Assembly (NCBI RefSeq): GCF_002902345.1
Contig: NZ_PPQB01000033.1
Location: forward strand, 1 to 37,790
Direction of reading: 5' to 3'
DNA length: 37,790 nucleotides
Source: Staphylococcus arlettae
GTDB taxonomy: Bacteria > Bacillota > Bacilli > Staphylococcales > Staphylococcaceae
Shown: in pieces, positions 37,319 to 37,790 of the stretch
Numbering within the stretch: position 1 is the first letter of the stretch
Layout: the number at the start of each line of letters is the position of its first letter
Translations under genes and position numbers: made by a program
Notes under the pieces: generated by a model
Seen by the model: the letters and a program-made list of their open reading frames with translations, nothing else
Database searches by the model: none
What the model was told of the DNA's origin: nothing

Positions 37319-37424
37319 AACAGTAGAAATGAATAGATTTCTGTGATAGACTTAATCAAGTCGAGTTGAGGAAACACTACTCAACACAGTAATTGTGAGT
37401 CTTAACTATTAAGAACAACAATTA
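37319..37424 (+). other. Cluster of hairpins upstream of the 5S/tRNA operon
   Basis: Four stem-loops follow each other: AGAAAT/ATTTCT (37325-37342), GACTT/AAGTC (37349-37362), GTTGAG/CTCAAC (37365-37385), and a two-part stem TAATTGT/ACAATTA around TCTTAA/TTAAGA (37390-37424). No T run and no ORF accompany them. It could be a small RNA, a protein-binding region or chance in AT-rich DNA. The rest of the 37210-37445 gap shows nothing. Confidence 0.4.
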
Positions 37425-37445
37425 ATAAAAAAAGTGAAAAAGTGA

Positions 37446-37474
37446 TTGACACTTTGTAGAAAATGAAGTAATAT
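37446..37474 (+). promoter_or_regulatory. 5S/tRNA operon promoter P1
   Basis: TTGACA (37446-37451), 17 bp and TAATAT (37469-37474) lie about 135 bp before the 5S start. A small AAATGTT/AACATTT hairpin (37523-37539) lies in the leader. Confidence 0.7.
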
Positions 37475-37561
37475 ATAAAAGTCGTCAAAAACAACTTGGT
37501 TCGAAAAATGATTTTGTAAATGAAATGTTAAAAACATTTTAATGAAGTGTAAAATTGACTA

Positions 37562-37590
37562 TTGCAAGTGATTGCAAAACAATGTATTAT
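37562..37590 (+). promoter_or_regulatory. 5S/tRNA operon promoter P2
   Basis: TTGCAA (37562-37567), 17 bp and TATTAT (37585-37590) lie 20 bp before the 5S start. Tandem promoters are usual for rRNA operons. A TTGACT at 37555-37560 is too far from this -10. Confidence 0.5.
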
Positions 37591-37609
37591 TTAAAAGGTA
37601 AGTTAATTG

Positions 37610-37724
37610 TCTGGTGGCAATGGCAAAGAGGTCACACCTGTTCCCATGCCGAACACAGAAGTTAAGCTCTTTAGCGCCGATGGTAGTTGGATTTACATCC
37701 CGCTAGAGTAGGACGTTGCCAGGC
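37610..37724 (+). rRNA. rrf: 5S rRNA
   Basis: This 115-base gene has the staphylococcal 5S start TCTGGTGGC and end GTTGCCAGGC, which pair as the terminal helix, and the conserved CCATGCCGAACACAGAAG loop. No 16S or 23S lies before it within the window, so it is transcribed from its own promoters together with the tRNA that follows. Confidence 0.97.
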
Positions 37725-37736
37725 GAATACATACAC

Positions 37737-37790
37737 GGAGAATTAGCTCAGCTGGGAGAGCATCTGCCTTACAAGCAGAGGGTCGGCGGT
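37737..37790 (+). tRNA. tRNA-Val (UAC), 5' part, cut by window end
   Basis: The acceptor 5' strand, D arm (GCTCAGCTGGGAGAGC) and anticodon arm (TCTGC CTTACAA GCAGA) with anticodon TAC at 37770-37772 are visible. It starts 12 bp after the 5S rRNA. The T arm is cut off. Probably the first of a tRNA cluster. Confidence 0.95.

Overview
The window is a low-GC Firmicute chromosome segment whose proteins and gene order match Staphylococcus closely. I recognise the Staphylococcus forms of tmk, holB, yabA, purR, spoVG, mfd, tilS, ftsH and folP. Species cannot be fixed by eye; sequence differences from S. aureus suggest a coagulase-negative species. Every convincing gene lies on the + strand, and nothing in the coding content looks recently acquired.

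Layout. Positions 1-52 are the 3' end of a 5S rRNA, followed by a terminator and a hairpin-rich spacer holding two copies of a ~56 bp element. From 347 to 6795 runs the PLP decarboxylase - tmk - pstA - holB - ricT - yabA - yabB - yazA - rsmI block (nucleotide supply, c-di-AMP sensing, clamp loader, replication-initiation control, RNA modification). A repeat-bearing gap leads to metS - tatD - rnmV - ksgA (tRNA charging, 5S rRNA maturation, 16S dimethylation), then veg with tandem promoters. Next come ispE - purR - ridA - spoVG, with a SigB-type promoter inside purR, and a ~900 bp gap with two REP-like repeats. Then follow glmU - prs - rplY - pth - mfd - yabM - yabN - rqcP - divIC - yabR (cell-wall precursor, PRPP, ribosome rescue, transcription-coupled repair, division) and tilS - hpt - ftsH - hslO. 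The window closes with cysK, folP - folB - folK, a gap with a decayed reading frame, lysS, a structured spacer, and a second rRNA locus in which 5S rRNA is followed directly by tRNA-Val(UAC), cut by the window end.

The order is that of the Bacillus subtilis origin-proximal region, with the sporulation and accessory members missing (yaaR, abrB, yabG, sspF, fin, spoVT, yabP, yabQ, spoIIE, coaX, pabBAC, dusB). Several of those positions now hold direct gene overlaps, repeats, terminators or remnants. No clearly new multi-gene system is present. The points most worth a second look are non-coding: the duplicated hairpin element with a compensatory base-pair change near the first 5S, a minus-strand terminator where Bacillus has abrB, the REP-like pair after spoVG, the SigB promoter inside purR, elaborate terminators set directly before ribosome binding sites, and a run of hairpins before the 5S/tRNA operon.
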